Assembly: GCA_027003085.1 (NCBI GenBank)
Contig: JALWYR010000144.1
Location: 1-5,361, forward strand
Direction: 5' to 3'
Source of the DNA: Flavobacteriales bacterium
GTDB taxonomy: Bacteria; Bacteroidota; Bacteroidia; Flavobacteriales; Flavobacteriaceae
Length of the DNA: 5,361 nucleotides
Under the pieces are notes generated by a model. That model was given only the letters and a program-made list of their open reading frames with translations. It had not been told where the DNA came from and made no database searches. Position 1 is the stretch's first letter. Every line of letters starts with the position of its first letter. Shown here in pieces: positions 5,187-5,361 of this stretch. Both the position numbers and the translations under genes were made by a program.

Positions 5187-5361
5187 GAAATTGGAAGGTA
5201 CACTAGATGTGCACGGCTATTTTATTAATAAAGAAACATTCAATTTAGTGTATATAAACTAATTTAAAAAGATATGTTATTACTGGTATTAATGGCAATA
5301 AAGCAGACTTCTACAAAGTCAAAAGTATAATTAAAGTATGTATTCGATATACCTAAATTCA

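Larger units (their letters stand above)
5097..5361. other. AT-rich right-end region without a supported gene
   Basis: Base composition drops sharply to A/T after the TauE-like stop. Plus-strand starts give only very short products: 13 codons from the ATG near 5200, 18 codons at 5274-5330 (MLLLVLMAIKQTSTKSKV), and an ATG at 5338 that runs off the edge after 8 codons. On the minus strand a frame is open from the right edge to a stop at 5264-5266 (about 31 codons). It could be the end of a gene beyond the window, but its composition is not persuasive. Confidence 0.5.

Noticed and set aside
5274..5330. 18-codon frame MLLLVLMAIKQTSTKSKV as a small membrane peptide
   Set aside because: The hydrophobic start is suggestive, but it is too short in AT-rich DNA and has no supporting conservation or clear start signal.
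5264..5359. Minus-strand frame open from the right edge as the end of a gene
   Set aside because: About 31 codons of AT-driven composition with no motif; cannot be told from chance without the adjoining sequence.

Overview
The window looks like chromosomal DNA of a member of the Bacteroidota. Three things point that way. Two short tandem lipoproteins are of the small lipocalin-like type common in that phylum. The translation starts sit in A/T-rich leaders with no clear Shine-Dalgarno sequence. Several upstream regions carry TAnnTTTG-like -7 boxes, one of them with a TTG at the expected distance. The class cannot be fixed from the sequence. Base composition is mixed: the block from about 1.9 to 5.1 kb is GC-richer, while the left third and the last 265 bases are clearly AT-rich.

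Layout. On the minus strand at the left edge are the first 13 codons of a gene whose start resembles YbaB/EbfC nucleoid-associated proteins, with its own promoter at 61-88. Next to it is a strong intrinsic terminator (90-116) that closes a minus-strand pair of small lipoprotein genes (144-542 and 555-941). Further right, still on the minus strand, is a pRiA4b ORF-3-like protein (1055-1639). A 248-base divergent intergenic region follows.

The plus strand then carries a tight three-gene cluster: a lipid-anchored endonuclease/exonuclease/phosphatase-fold protein (1888-3033), the ribosome-assembly GTPase Der (3042-4346) and a TauE/SafE-type membrane transporter (4350-5096). The gaps are 8 and 3 bases, so they are very probably one operon. 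The final 265 bases are AT-rich and hold no gene I can support, only a weak terminator-like element and a candidate promoter reading out of the window.

How the genes work together. Der is a core housekeeping function. The two genes flanking it act at the envelope and have no obvious mechanistic link to ribosome assembly, so the operon may be a co-expression arrangement rather than a pathway. The two lipoproteins look like products of an old tandem duplication. I see no convincing new multi-gene system, mobile element, CRISPR array or RNA gene. The points most worth a second look are the diverged lipoprotein pair, the palindrome over the der start codon, a perfect 21-base repeat between the two Der P-loops, and the mixed envelope/ribosome operon.
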